The notes: generated from the sequence alone by a model not told the origin. Shown: positions 17,858 to 26,695, counted from the first letter of the stretch. The stretch: DNA of 64,000 bases from CALJFL01 sp036961205 (GCA_036961205.1 JBALVI010000005.1:310001-374000), one strand, 5' to 3'. A program made the numbers and translations.

Positions 17858-20125
17858 TCAGAAGTTGTAGCGCGCTCTCACTCCGTAACGCTGCACACCA
17901 GGCTCAATATGCAGACCACCGGAGAACGCTTTCTGATAAGAGTTGGTGAAGTACTCTTCATCAAACAAGTTCTCGACATAAAACGCTACAGTGTAGTTTT
18001 CATGTCTTACGCCTGCCCGCAGGTTGAATACGTCATAGCTTGGCACTTCCCAGGGGAAGCCCGACTGGATCAGCGAAGAGGTTGAGGACGTGATTTCGTC
18101 GCGATACTGCCACTCGCCGCGAACAAAGCCGTCCAGAGACCCTGTTAAGGCAAAGTTATACTCAGCATCTGCGGACGCAGTCCACTTTGGCGAATTGGGT
18201 ATGGTCTCGCCATCGAGAACCCGGTTCTCACCGTCAATAAAGGCGGTGAACTTCTTATACTCTGCATCGAGGTAGCCGACGCTGAAGTTCATTACCAGCC
18301 CGTCGATTGGCGCCGAGGTGATAGACAGTTCTACGCCCTGCGATTCCGCTGATTCAGCATTATCGATACCACCAAATATGATGAAATCCCCGTTCGCATC
18401 CAGGCCAGCTTGCTGAAATGCTGTCTGTAGATCGGTCCAGTCCATGTAAAAGATAGCTGCATTGACCCGCAGGGTGCGGTCGAAGAGCTCTGCTTTATAG
18501 CCCAACTCGTAGTTCCATATCTCTTCCGGGTCATAGGATTCCGCGCCGGGAAGTGGGCTCAACTGCACACCGCCAGACTTGAACCCCTTGGCAACAGACG
18601 CATAAACCGTTGAATCTTCGCTGAGGTCATAGTTGACCGCTACACGCGGAGAGAAATCATCAAAAGTCTCCTTTTCATTGAGAGTCTGCTCAAAAGCGCC
18701 ACCAAAGCCGGCTATGTCAGTTTCGATGGTCTCCTCACTGTATCTGCCGCCTATGGAGACGACCAATTTATCAGTGAATGCATAGTCTATTTGACCGAAT
18801 ATCGCAATCCCTTCAGAGGTCTCGCTGGATTCTTCGCTATCGATCAGGAAGCCCTCATCCAAGCCAAAAGGCTGAGCAGCACCGACAAAGGTTTTGTTAT
18901 CAATCTCGCCTTCATCGTCGTTGTAATAAACGCCAATATTCCAGTTCAGCTTCTCTTCTCCAGCACTCTGCAGGCGAAATTCCTGGGTGAAGCTCTCTCG
19001 CGGAATGGTGCGAAACTCATTGAAGTAGTCACCGCTGCCCCCGTCAATATCACCGCGTAGGAAAAAGTCAGAATCAATATAACCGGTGATACTGGTAAAG
19101 GACATATTGTCCAGATCGTAATCTATCCTGGCGATGAAATACTCAAACTCAGTACCTACTTCCTGTGGCGAATTGAAATTGACCTTGTCATCGTTATCTG
19201 GATAGAAGCCTACACCGTCAGGATCAGGATCCGCGAGGCCGTCGCCATTGGTATCAGGAAAGTCCGCGAACAGCACGTCGCCAGCAAATGTGGAAAATAC
19301 ACCAGAAGGAATACCCTCTCGCATGCCGACTTCCTCATCTGAATCGCTGTAGTTCAGCGTAATAGACAGCTTGTCGGTAGGGGTGTAGAGCAAAGAAGCC
19401 TTGATATACTGGTAGTCGGCATCATTACCACCACCGGTGGGATTGATGTTGTCTATATTGCCGTCGGTGCTAAAGTCTTTGTAGTTGATCCTGGCTGCCA
19501 ACACATCTTTGATGATGGGAATATTCAAGGTGCCTTCCAGATCGATGCTATCAAAGCTCCCGTAGTCGACCATAACCGATCCACCAAACTCATCCGTGGT
19601 CGGGGCTTTTGAAGTGACACTGATACCGCCGCCCAAGGCATTGGCACCAAAATACGTTGACTGAGGCCCACGTAAGATCTCAATTCGTTCAAGGTCCATG
19701 ATGGGCGGGTTGCTACTACTTGACGACAGGTTAAACCCGTCAATATAAAAACCAAACGTCGAAGTACGGCGCGCCTGGTTAGAGTTCACAAAGTTGGTTA
19801 CTCCGCGCATACTGATCTGCTTGCGCGAACGGGCGCCATTGCTAACAAAGCTGGCGTTGGGCGTACGACTCACAAAGTCGGTAACGTCGCGGAACATGTT
19901 TTTCTGGATATCAGCTTCATTAAACGCCGAGATGCTAATGGGCACGTCTTGCAGGTTCTGTTCGCGATGCTGAGCGGTAACCACAATTTCTTCGATGCCC
20001 GCTGTGGAACTGCCCTGTGCCAGTGCGCCACCGGAGGCCGCTGAGCCGACAAGAATAGATGCGGCTAGAATCCTTTTAGCCACCCCGTGACTGACAGCTC
20101 CGTTCTCTAATTCTCTCTTTCTCAT
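17858..20125 (-). CDS. TonB-dependent outer-membrane receptor
   Basis: A 755-residue receptor with signal peptide (ILAASILVGSAASGGALAQ), plug domain beginning EEIVVTAQHREQNLQDVPIS, the LERIEILRGPQSTYFG plug signature, and a 22-strand barrel ending with YGVRARYNF, terminal Phe included. Such receptors take up ligands too large or scarce for porins, powered by TonB-ExbBD. The gene precedes exported peptidases, which suggests an oligopeptide ligand, though the sequence alone cannot exclude a siderophore or another compound. GGAGAG lies before the ATG. A good promoter and a LysR-type site lie upstream (20167-20234). Confidence 0.93.
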   Translation of the reverse strand: MRKRELENGAVSHGVAKRILAASILVGSAASGGALAQGSSTAGIEEIVVTAQHREQNLQDVPISISAFNEADIQKNMFRDVTDFVSRTPNASFVSNGARSRKQISMRGVTNFVNSNQARRTSTFGFYIDGFNLSSSSSNPPIMDLERIEILRGPQSTYFGANALGGGISVTSKAPTTDEFGGSVMVDYGSFDSIDLEGTLNIPIIKDVLAARINYKDFSTDGNIDNINPTGGGNDADYQYIKASLLYTPTDKLSITLNYSDSDEEVGMREGIPSGVFSTFAGDVLFADFPDTNGDGLADPDPDGVGFYPDNDDKVNFNSPQEVGTEFEYFIARIDYDLDNMSFTSITGYIDSDFFLRGDIDGGSGDYFNEFRTIPRESFTQEFRLQSAGEEKLNWNIGVYYNDDEGEIDNKTFVGAAQPFGLDEGFLIDSEESSETSEGIAIFGQIDYAFTDKLVVSIGGRYSEETIETDIAGFGGAFEQTLNEKETFDDFSPRVAVNYDLSEDSTVYASVAKGFKSGGVQLSPLPGAESYDPEEIWNYELGYKAELFDRTLRVNAAIFYMDWTDLQTAFQQAGLDANGDFIIFGGIDNAESAESQGVELSITSAPIDGLVMNFSVGYLDAEYKKFTAFIDGENRVLDGETIPNSPKWTASADAEYNFALTGSLDGFVRGEWQYRDEITSSTSSLIQSGFPWEVPSYDVFNLRAGVRHENYTVAFYVENLFDEEYFTNSYQKAFSGGLHIEPGVQRYGVRARYNF

Positions 20126-20166
20126 GACATGCTCTCCAATGTGATTCTCATAACTTGACCCCTTGA

Positions 20167-20195
20167 ATTTGACAGTAAAGCACTTGTTGTTTCAA
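20167..20195 (-). promoter_or_regulatory. Putative sigma70 promoter of the TonB-dependent receptor gene
   Basis: On the minus strand TTGAAA (20195-20190) and TCAAAT (20172-20167) are separated by 17 nt. They match the -35 consensus at five and the -10 consensus at four of six positions. Transcription would begin near 20160, about 35 nt before the ATG. Confidence 0.5.
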
Positions 20196-20216
20196 TAGCA
20201 GGTTATGGTTAGTTTT

Positions 20217-20234
20217 GTTGCGTTTAGTGCAACT
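20217..20234 (+). promoter_or_regulatory. Putative LysR-type operator upstream of the receptor gene
   Basis: GTTGCGTTTAGTGCAACT holds the inverted repeat TTGC-N7-GCAA with an inner T-N11-A, the shape of a LysR-family recognition site. Its centre lies about 65 bp upstream of the predicted receptor transcription start, the usual place for LysR activation. Nearly the same sequence recurs at 21221-21239. Confidence 0.5.
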
Positions 20235-20276
20235 ATGCAATTATGCGCCTTAAAATCGGCGTTTGGGGTGACTGAA

Positions 20277-21188
20277 TCAACCGTTTACATTCGCTGAACT
20301 GCGTAGATGCGCTTCCACACATGTCATCAACCGATAAGCGCCAACGGGCAGCTGACGCCCTACTCGAGTAATTAGGCTGGTTTGTGTACTTTGAAGAACC
20401 TTGTTGCTAGACGCCAGCGCGCAGAGGCTGCCATCTTGCAGGCCGTCTTGCACTACAAGCTCTGGCAATATCGAAATACCCCGACCCGACAATACAAAGT
20501 CTTTGAGAAGGGCCAGTGAATTGGTCACCAGCGACGGCTCAAGGAATACGCCCTCCTCCTGCTCAGCATCATGAATGATCTGCCGAATTCGATAGCCTGA
20601 GTCAGGCAGGCCAATGCTCTCATTTTGGATGCTCTGCAGGCTGACATCACTTGCTGTGCGTAGGTGATGCTCTCCTTTGACAATGATGCGCAGTGGTTGT
20701 GGAATAGTAACCCTGGAGCTGATGCCGGGCTCTCTTGGAATGTCGAAAATCAACCCCAAATGCGCCTGGTCGTCCCGGACTTGTGCAGAAACGCTGGTGG
20801 TATTGGAAATCGCGACCCGTATCTCCATGCCCGGATATTGCTGCATAAAATCATCGAGCATATCGCTGAAACGCTGGGTAATAAACGCCTCGCCCACAGC
20901 GAGCACGATCTTACCAGTGCGCACTTTTTTCATCTCCTCTATGTGAGAGAGGAAGGCCTCTTCCTGGGAAAGCTTCTCACGGTAATACTTGCATACCGCC
21001 TCGCCTGCCTCCGTAAGTCCGATTCTTCGACGCCCCTTTTCGATCAACGGCAGCCCCAGCTCTGATTCGAGCTGGGCAATCTGGCGACTGACTGACGAGG
21101 TAGCGATGTTGAGGCTCTCGCTTGCAGCATTCATGGTACCTAGACGTGCCGATTCATATAGATATCGGAGGCGAATATCACTGGGCAT
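20277..21188 (-). CDS. LysR-family transcriptional regulator
   Basis: A 303-residue LTTR: N-terminal winged helix-turn-helix (residues 1-60, SESLNIATSSVSRQIAQLESELG) and a C-terminal periplasmic-binding-type effector domain (about 90-295). AGAGGA lies 7 nt before ATG 21188. It is divergent from the DHDPS/dehydrogenase operon and lies just upstream of the receptor gene in the same orientation. LTTRs usually control the divergent operon and themselves. The shared motif at 20217 and 21221 suggests it also controls the receptor. The inducer may be an imino acid or related catabolite (inference). Confidence 0.92.
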   Translation of the reverse strand: MPSDIRLRYLYESARLGTMNAASESLNIATSSVSRQIAQLESELGLPLIEKGRRRIGLTEAGEAVCKYYREKLSQEEAFLSHIEEMKKVRTGKIVLAVGEAFITQRFSDMLDDFMQQYPGMEIRVAISNTTSVSAQVRDDQAHLGLIFDIPREPGISSRVTIPQPLRIIVKGEHHLRTASDVSLQSIQNESIGLPDSGYRIRQIIHDAEQEEGVFLEPSLVTNSLALLKDFVLSGRGISILPELVVQDGLQDGSLCALASSNKVLQSTQTSLITRVGRQLPVGAYRLMTCVEAHLRSSANVNG

Positions 21189-21220
21189 AGTTGGATCCTC
21201 TGAAATTCGGCTTGGCGCCT

Positions 21221-21239
21221 AGTTTGCGCTAAACGCTAC
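21221..21239 (-). promoter_or_regulatory. Putative LysR-type operator in the divergent LysR/DHDPS intergenic region
   Basis: Read on the minus strand it is GTAGCGTTTAGCGCAAACT, differing from the site at 20217-20234 by two substitutions and one inserted A. It is centred near 21230, about 65 bp before a plausible but weak start of the DHDPS operon near 21295, and also close to the lysR start, as expected for an autoregulated LysR pair. Confidence 0.5.
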
Positions 21240-21259
21240 GAACTAATCAATCTTTTGCT

Positions 21260-21278
21260 ATTGTATACACTGTGCAAT
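21260..21278 (+). promoter_or_regulatory. ATTG-N11-CAAT inverted repeat, possible second LysR site
   Basis: Perfect inverted 4-bp arms separated by 11 nt in an AT-rich stretch that overlaps the weak predicted -35 of the DHDPS operon. LysR activators often use a second, less conserved activation site at this place. The short arms could also be chance. Confidence 0.3.
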
Positions 21279-21342
21279 TGTTTACTGTAGCGATTCGAAT
21301 AAAACTAAGCCTAACTATGTTTTCAAAGGCGGGAGTACCCTA

Positions 21343-22266
21343 ATGGATCGCGATTCAATCGACTGGAGTGGTTATATTCCAGCACTAACCACGCCTTTTG
21401 CCGAGGATGAAAGCCTCGATGAAGAAGGGGTCAAGAAATTACACTCCTGGGTTCACCAGTGCGGTGTGCACGGCTTTATAGTACTGGGCACTCAGGGTGA
21501 GTGGTTCTCACAGACCGCAGCGGAAAAACGACGCCTTATGGAGCTAGCGGGAGAAAACATGCAGGGGAAATTGACCCTGATTTCTGGCTGCAACGCGTTT
21601 CGAGCCGGCGAGGCCATCGACAATATTACCTGCGCCGCCGACAATGGATTCGACGGTATTCTACTCACACCTCCGCCTTACATTATGCCCACCGAGCGCG
21701 AAATCTATGGCTTTTACAAGGACGTGAGTGATAATAGTCCGCTACCAATCTGCGTATACAACTGGCCACCAGGCACTAACATAGATATGTCTATCGAATT
21801 GCTCTCGCAGCTGGCTGACCTCGACAAAGTGGTAGCCGTAAAGAATTCAACGCCAGACCCCGTTCATTTTACCAATGTTCTGGCTGCCCTGAAGGATCGC
21901 ATACGAGTGTTTGGTGCGCCCATGAATGATCTGGGAATCTCCTTAGTTACTGAGCATGGCTGTTCCGGCACAATGGGGGCAGGCGCGGTATTGGGTAGCG
22001 ATCATCCGAACTTCTATAATGCGATCTGGTCGGGTGATCTAGAGCGCGCGCGGGAGTTTGGTGCCAGAGACACAAAAGTTATGCAGGATTGGTTTAACGC
22101 CGACTACACCGGACGTTTCGGCTCGGCACAGGCAATATTCAAAGAGGCACTCAATCAACAGGGCTTGCCAGGCGGGATCCCTCGCAGACCAATCTTACCG
22201 TTGGAAGACAAGGACGTTGCCGCCATTCGTGCAACGCTCATCGCCTTGGATGTAATCAGCGCCTAA
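21343..22266 (+). CDS. Dihydrodipicolinate synthase-family aldolase/deaminase
   Basis: A 307-residue class I (Schiff-base) TIM-barrel enzyme. The catalytic Lys167 stands in VVAVKNSTPD and the partner Tyr139 in CVYNWPPGT; the N-terminal GTQGEW replaces the usual GTTGE. Family members cleave or deaminate 2-keto acids and cyclic imines. In hydroxyproline catabolism one acts as pyrroline-4-hydroxy-2-carboxylate deaminase. That role fits here because an FAD/[2Fe-2S] dehydrogenase set follows directly. True DapA is less likely in this context. A GGGAG lies 7 nt before the ATG. First gene of a four-gene operon. Confidence 0.88.
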   Translation: MDRDSIDWSGYIPALTTPFAEDESLDEEGVKKLHSWVHQCGVHGFIVLGTQGEWFSQTAAEKRRLMELAGENMQGKLTLISGCNAFRAGEAIDNITCAADNGFDGILLTPPPYIMPTEREIYGFYKDVSDNSPLPICVYNWPPGTNIDMSIELLSQLADLDKVVAVKNSTPDPVHFTNVLAALKDRIRVFGAPMNDLGISLVTEHGCSGTMGAGAVLGSDHPNFYNAIWSGDLERAREFGARDTKVMQDWFNADYTGRFGSAQAIFKEALNQQGLPGGIPRRPILPLEDKDVAAIRATLIALDVISA

Positions 22267-22267
22267 G

Positions 22268-23461
22268 GTGACCCATTATGATGCCATCATCATTGGAGCG
22301 GGCCTCACCGGCGCAGCAACCGCCTATCACCTGGCAAAGGGAGGCGCCTCCACCCTGGTGCTGGAACGCCAACAAATTAATCGCGGCGCTTCCGGTCAAA
22401 ATGCGGGTTCCCTACATTTTCAACTAGAGCACCGGCTGATCGAACATGCCGGAGAGCTAGACGAGGAACTGTCGTTTTATGCCGCACTGGCACGCCTGGC
22501 GATTGCTGATTGGCGCGCACTGGAATCAGAGCTCAGCGACGACATTGAGCTCGAAATGACCGGGGGGCTGATGCTCGCAGAGTCCCCTGAGCAAATGCAA
22601 ACACTTGAGCGCAAAGCGAGCATCGAAAGTGCTCAGGGCCTGCAAGTCACTTTATTGGACCGCAATGAGGTTCTGGCAAAGGCACCATACCTTAGTGACT
22701 CAATTTGCGGCGCGTTGTATTGCCCTGATGAGGGCCACTGTAATCCACGTTTGCTATCTCATGCGTTTGCGCGCGAGGCCGAGTCTGCCGGTACCCTTTT
22801 TCAAATGCAGACCGAAGTGACGGGACTACAGCGCGAGGCTGATCGCTGGCTGGTAACGACTAGCAGCGCTGGAGGATCAGAGAAACAGACCTATACCGCC
22901 GACGTTGTGGTAAATGCGGCTGGCGCCTGGTCTGCCCAAATCGCCCGGATGGCGAACCTGCACCTACCGGTGTTTCCAGTGGGACTTATTATCAGTGTGA
23001 CCGAGAAAGTGCCTGCCATTATGGATCACTTGATTCAGCATGTAGGCCGAAAGCTTTCGCTTAAGCAAGTCGACGACGGTAATCTTATAATTGGTGGTGG
23101 CTGGTCTGCACGTCTGCCACAGAAAAATGGCGCTTGGCAAGAAGATTACAGGGCGATACTGGACATAGACGAACTGAAGAAGAATCTGGCAACTGCTCGA
23201 GGTGTAATGCCACTAATTGAAAATCTGCATGTACTTCGTAGTTGGACCGGAACCACCGGAATCACTCCGGATCAGTTACCGATTATAGGCGATATCGCCC
23301 AGGCCCAAGGTTTCTATGTGGCCGTTGGCGGGTCCGGGTTTACCTACGGGCCGACTTACGCGAAGTTGCTAGCCGAGCTTATTTTGCGGGGTGAAACCAG
23401 TTTTCCGATTACCGCGTATTCCCCGAATCGCTTCGGGCACATGAATATGTTCATGGGGTAG
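22268..23461 (+). CDS. DAO-family FAD-dependent amino/imino-acid dehydrogenase subunit
   Basis: A 397-residue flavoprotein. The N-terminal dinucleotide motif AIIIGAGLTGAATAYHLA and the late SWTGTTGITPDQLPIIG followed by GSGFTYGP are typical of D-amino-acid oxidase/glycine oxidase-like proteins. With the next two genes it forms the set seen in hydrogen cyanide synthase (HcnABC), opine oxidases and D-hydroxyproline dehydrogenase. There the DAO-type subunit oxidises the C-N bond of the substrate. The DHDPS neighbour favours the hydroxyproline-type reading. Start is GTG 22268, one nucleotide after the previous stop, without a strong ribosome site, so coupling is likely. Confidence 0.88.
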   Translation: MTHYDAIIIGAGLTGAATAYHLAKGGASTLVLERQQINRGASGQNAGSLHFQLEHRLIEHAGELDEELSFYAALARLAIADWRALESELSDDIELEMTGGLMLAESPEQMQTLERKASIESAQGLQVTLLDRNEVLAKAPYLSDSICGALYCPDEGHCNPRLLSHAFAREAESAGTLFQMQTEVTGLQREADRWLVTTSSAGGSEKQTYTADVVVNAAGAWSAQIARMANLHLPVFPVGLIISVTEKVPAIMDHLIQHVGRKLSLKQVDDGNLIIGGGWSARLPQKNGAWQEDYRAILDIDELKKNLATARGVMPLIENLHVLRSWTGTTGITPDQLPIIGDIAQAQGFYVAVGGSGFTYGPTYAKLLAELILRGETSFPITAYSPNRFGHMNMFMG

Positions 23462-23467
23462 CACAAA

Positions 23468-23794
23468 ATGTCGACGCGCTATGACAACAACGTAACCCGC
23501 GGTAGTACCGTAGAGTTGGTTATTGATGGACAGCAAGTCTCTGCCTACGAAGGCGAAACTATCGCATCTATATTGCTGCTTGAGGATAAAACGGTTTGCT
23601 ATCGGACGCGCACGAATTCACCGCGGATGATGTTTTGTAACATGGGCACGTGCTTTGAGTGCCGTGTTCGGGTAACCCAAGCGGGAGTTTCTCGCTGGAT
23701 GCTGGCCTGCAATACAACTGTGCAGGCACAGATGGAAGTCGACACTGGTGTTGCATTGTCGCAATGGATTCCCGGGGGCAACGGCGATGTATGA
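23468..23794 (+). CDS. [2Fe-2S] ferredoxin-like subunit of the FAD dehydrogenase
   Basis: A 108-residue protein with plant-type ferredoxin ligands Cys57, Cys62, Cys65 (FCNMGTCFECRV) and Cys81 (LACNT), spaced CX4CX2CX15C. It corresponds to the small HcnA/OoxX-type subunit that passes electrons between the two flavoprotein subunits. GGGG lies 9 nt before the ATG. It is 6 nt after the dehydrogenase gene and overlaps the following flavoprotein gene by 8 nt, as expected for a stoichiometric complex. Confidence 0.88.
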   Translation: MSTRYDNNVTRGSTVELVIDGQQVSAYEGETIASILLLEDKTVCYRTRTNSPRMMFCNMGTCFECRVRVTQAGVSRWMLACNTTVQAQMEVDTGVALSQWIPGGNGDV

Positions 23795-25205
23795 TCTCGC
23801 CATTATAGGTGCCGGTCCCGCTGGCATGGCGGCTGCGGAGGCCGCCTGCGAGCACGGCATGCGAGCAGTTATCATTGACCAACAGGAGCAAGCTGGAGGT
23901 CAGATATTACGGCGCCCACCGGCCTCATTCTCGGTGCGAGCGTGGTTGCAACAACGCGTGTATCGACAATTACATCAGCTGTACGCACGATTTATAAAAT
24001 TGGACAAATTAACTCACCTTCACGGTACGACGGTGCTGGGTATTGGCGTTGAGGAACATCACTTTGTCCTGCATATCAACGGGCCATCCGGCTTGGAACC
24101 ACTGCTAGCATCGAGAGTTCTGGTTGCGTCGGGATGTTTCGATATGCCACTGGTCTTTCCCGGCGCGCAATTACCGGGGGTGATGGCTACAGGTGGGATG
24201 CAAGCGTTCCTCAAGTCCCAGCAGATCATACCCGGCAAGCGGTTCCTGTTTGTTGGAAGCCATCCGCTGCAGCTAATAGTGGCTAACCAGATTGCGAAGG
24301 CCGGTGGTGACGTTGCCGGGGTATTCTTTTCCCCTTCCCTGTCGAAGTATTTAGCAGTGCTGCGAAGCCCGCTGGTACTGCTGCGCCAGCTTCCGAACAT
24401 GCTTTTCTTTGTCGGCGTGTTAGCGCAATTACTCCTGAGGCGCGTACCAGTTAAATTTGGTACCGAGCTGGTAAGTGCCAACGGCGACAACGCCCTTGAA
24501 GACGTTGTGCTCAAGCAAGATTCCAGCTCCACCAATATGAAACCTATAGCCTGCGACCGACTCGGACTCTGCTTTGGGTTTTTGACCAACAATGATCTGG
24601 TACGCCAGGTCGGCGTAGTGTGCAGCTGGTCCCAAAACGCGGGCGGCTGGATTGCAGATCATGATCAAGGCATGCGGGCCTCAGTATCCGGCATTTATGT
24701 TGCAGGAGAAACTACCGGTGTTGCCGGTGCCAGCGTTGCTTGCCTGGAAGGCCGGTTGGCCGCATTAAGTGCGGCATGTGATTCAGGAAAAATGGAACAG
24801 CCAGCCTACGACACAGCGTGTGGTGCCGTACACGCACCTCTTAAGGGAGCACGCGCGTTTGCTCAGCTGTTGGCTGAGGCGTCGTATCCCGGCGACGCAA
24901 CCATTCAGCGCGCGATGTCAGACGACGCATATCTGTGTAAATGTGAGGAAGTGACCGTTGGCTCTGTTAGAGCTACGCTGGCACAGCACCCTGACGTTAG
25001 CGATTTGAATGCATTAAAGCTATTAACCCGCTGTGGCATGGGTCACTGCCAGGGGCGCTACTGCCACTATCAGAGCCGGTTCCTGTTGGCGACGGATCGC
25101 AACCTGCCCGTAGAATCGATGGCTGGTTTTACGGCCCGGTTTCCCATTCGACCAACAAGCATTGGGGAGTTGATCGGCGATCTGCGAGCGGAGGACATGG
25201 AGTAA
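23787..25205 (+). CDS. FAD/NAD(P)-binding oxidoreductase with C-terminal BFD-like [2Fe-2S] domain
   Basis: A 472-residue flavoprotein from ATG 23787, which directly opens the dinucleotide fold (MYDLAIIGAGPAGMAAAEAA) and overlaps the ferredoxin gene by 8 nt. The C-terminal end carries YLCKCEEVTV and RCGMGHCQGRYC, the four-Cys bacterioferritin-associated-ferredoxin-like cluster found in HcnB, OoxA and D-hydroxyproline dehydrogenase large subunits. It likely passes electrons from the DAO subunit to the respiratory chain. It is the last gene of the operon and converges on a VOC gene 45 nt away. Confidence 0.88.
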   Translation: MYDLAIIGAGPAGMAAAEAACEHGMRAVIIDQQEQAGGQILRRPPASFSVRAWLQQRVYRQLHQLYARFIKLDKLTHLHGTTVLGIGVEEHHFVLHINGPSGLEPLLASRVLVASGCFDMPLVFPGAQLPGVMATGGMQAFLKSQQIIPGKRFLFVGSHPLQLIVANQIAKAGGDVAGVFFSPSLSKYLAVLRSPLVLLRQLPNMLFFVGVLAQLLLRRVPVKFGTELVSANGDNALEDVVLKQDSSSTNMKPIACDRLGLCFGFLTNNDLVRQVGVVCSWSQNAGGWIADHDQGMRASVSGIYVAGETTGVAGASVACLEGRLAALSAACDSGKMEQPAYDTACGAVHAPLKGARAFAQLLAEASYPGDATIQRAMSDDAYLCKCEEVTVGSVRATLAQHPDVSDLNALKLLTRCGMGHCQGRYCHYQSRFLLATDRNLPVESMAGFTARFPIRPTSIGELIGDLRAEDME

Positions 25206-25249
25206 TGGTTCAAGCTGATCGCGAACAGAAACCCAGAGAAAGTGGAGAG

Positions 25250-25822
25250 CTAATTCGCGGGCGCCGACTCGGCATTATTAACCCAGCTAAAGAATTCAAC
25301 GGTATAGCCACCGGGATCTTCAACCAGAAAGGCCCTGATGGGGTTACTTACACTGTCAGCAATCGGCTTAAGAATAGTAACGCCTCCGTCACTGACCAAC
25401 CTGTCGTACCAGGCATCCACATCCGGAGTCACAATACTCAGCATCACCGCGTTAGTTTCCTGCACTCGATGATAACTGGTGCTGCCCTCGCGAATAACTC
25501 CAACCACAGAGTTCGGCGTCAACCGGAACAGCTTTGCAGATTCCTGGTCAAAGGTCTTTTCAAGACCGAGCGTTTCGCCATAGAAGACCGCAGCCGCAGT
25601 GATGTCTTTGTAATAGAGCATGACTACGGTTTCACTAATTGCAGGAGCGTTTTTGCTTTCCAGTTCAGACATGGCGGGCCCTATGCGGAACACTAGTGCC
25701 AATATCATGGCCACAGACATAAGCCTCATGGCTTTGGTAAGCAATCGACGACTGGCCTCAAAAAAACCATGCACTATTGCCGGCACGGAACTGTCCCCAT
25801 GAGTTCTACATACATAAGCCAT
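25250..25822 (-). CDS. VOC superfamily protein with N-terminal membrane anchor or signal
   Basis: A 190-residue protein. ATG 25822 has an excellent GGAG at 7 nt and gives a basic N-terminus followed by a hydrophobic helix (about residues 32-50, MSVAMILALVFRI). It could be a signal anchor. A shorter start at 25729 would make this a classic signal peptide but lacks a ribosome site. The VOC domain begins ISETVVMLYYKDITAAAVFYGETLG and ends DPGGYTVEFFSW, with the C-terminal Glu ligand. An exported VOC protein is unusual. It is divergent from the next exported protein gene. Confidence 0.75.
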   Translation of the reverse strand: MAYVCRTHGDSSVPAIVHGFFEASRRLLTKAMRLMSVAMILALVFRIGPAMSELESKNAPAISETVVMLYYKDITAAAVFYGETLGLEKTFDQESAKLFRLTPNSVVGVIREGSTSYHRVQETNAVMLSIVTPDVDAWYDRLVSDGGVTILKPIADSVSNPIRAFLVEDPGGYTVEFFSWVNNAESAPAN

Positions 25823-25931
25823 ATTCGCGCTCCATTGAATAAATCGATGACAGCAGTATACGGAAAACATCTATCTAGATAACCCATATTCAATTACCCA
25901 ATGCTTAGACAACCTTATGAGGAACTACATT

Positions 25932-26648
25932 ATGTACAAAATCAAAAATATTTATAGCGCGATGTTTCTGGCACTCACGCTTGCCACCGCTGGCAGCCAC
26001 GCTGCTGAGATGGAGATACTACCCGAGACAGAGGGATTGTGGGAATACACTGACCTAATCACCAAAACAGGAGAATCATTGCCCCTCACCGGTGTATTTC
26101 TAATCAAAGATGGCGTTTTTCTACAGCAAAGTATTTTTAATGGAGAGTCTTTTTCCGAGCAAGGCTCGATGGCTCACGTCGGTACATGTTGGGCCGGTGG
26201 TGCGGGTTTGCGTTTGACCTCGATTCAGACTTTAAGTATGTCGCCGGTAGATGATGAACGCCTGTCATCCATGGGCAAAATGGAGCATAACCTCAAGGTA
26301 ACCAGAGATGGTGACGACCTGACTCTGGTATTTGGTGGGGGCACCAGCACCATACAAACGTTCAAGAAAATCAATGATGCCAGCGACACCCGCATCTATC
26401 CCTTTGCCGATGGCAGCCTGGCTCTGGCCGACGATTACTTTATTCTGGTAACTGGTAACGCAGAGGGTGCAGTAACAGGCTATGGAACATATACCCAGGC
26501 AGGCGACGCACTGACTCTGAACGTTATCCGTTGGTCGCAAAGTGATGGAAAAACCACAGCCAATGTTCAGGATACAACCTTGGAAGCTTCCTTCGATGGC
26601 ACCGTGCTAAGCCTACCAGATGGTAAGAGTTTCACCGTAGTCCAGTAG
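25932..26648 (+). CDS. Exported protein of unknown function
   Basis: A 238-residue protein with a signal peptide (MFLALTLATAGSHAAE, cleavage near residue 23-24). The mature part is rich in beta strands with repeating short turns (TEGLWEYTDLI, GVFLIKDGVFLQ, DGSLALADDYFIL, GTYTQAGDALTL), which suggests a lipocalin-like or beta-sandwich fold. I do not recognise a family. ATG 25932 is chosen for the AGGA at 8 nt and the signal; an upstream in-frame start would add five residues. It is followed after 47 nt by the exported propeller gene, so the two may be co-transcribed. Confidence 0.6.
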   Translation: MYKIKNIYSAMFLALTLATAGSHAAEMEILPETEGLWEYTDLITKTGESLPLTGVFLIKDGVFLQQSIFNGESFSEQGSMAHVGTCWAGGAGLRLTSIQTLSMSPVDDERLSSMGKMEHNLKVTRDGDDLTLVFGGGTSTIQTFKKINDASDTRIYPFADGSLALADDYFILVTGNAEGAVTGYGTYTQAGDALTLNVIRWSQSDGKTTANVQDTTLEASFDGTVLSLPDGKSFTVVQ

Positions 26649-26695
26649 ATAGCCTGGTAGGTAGTGCCCTGGACATAAAAGAGTGCGTAACTAAT

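Noticed and set aside
21343..22266. Calling the DHDPS-family gene dapA
   Set aside because: The Schiff-base residues are present, but the context (LysR-controlled operon with an amino-acid-type dehydrogenase) and the altered GTQGEW motif make lysine biosynthesis unlikely.
22268..25205. Reading the three-part dehydrogenase as hydrogen cyanide synthase (hcnABC)
   Set aside because: The subunit types match HcnABC, but the gene order differs and a DHDPS-family gene leads the operon, which fits hydroxyproline or opine catabolism better.
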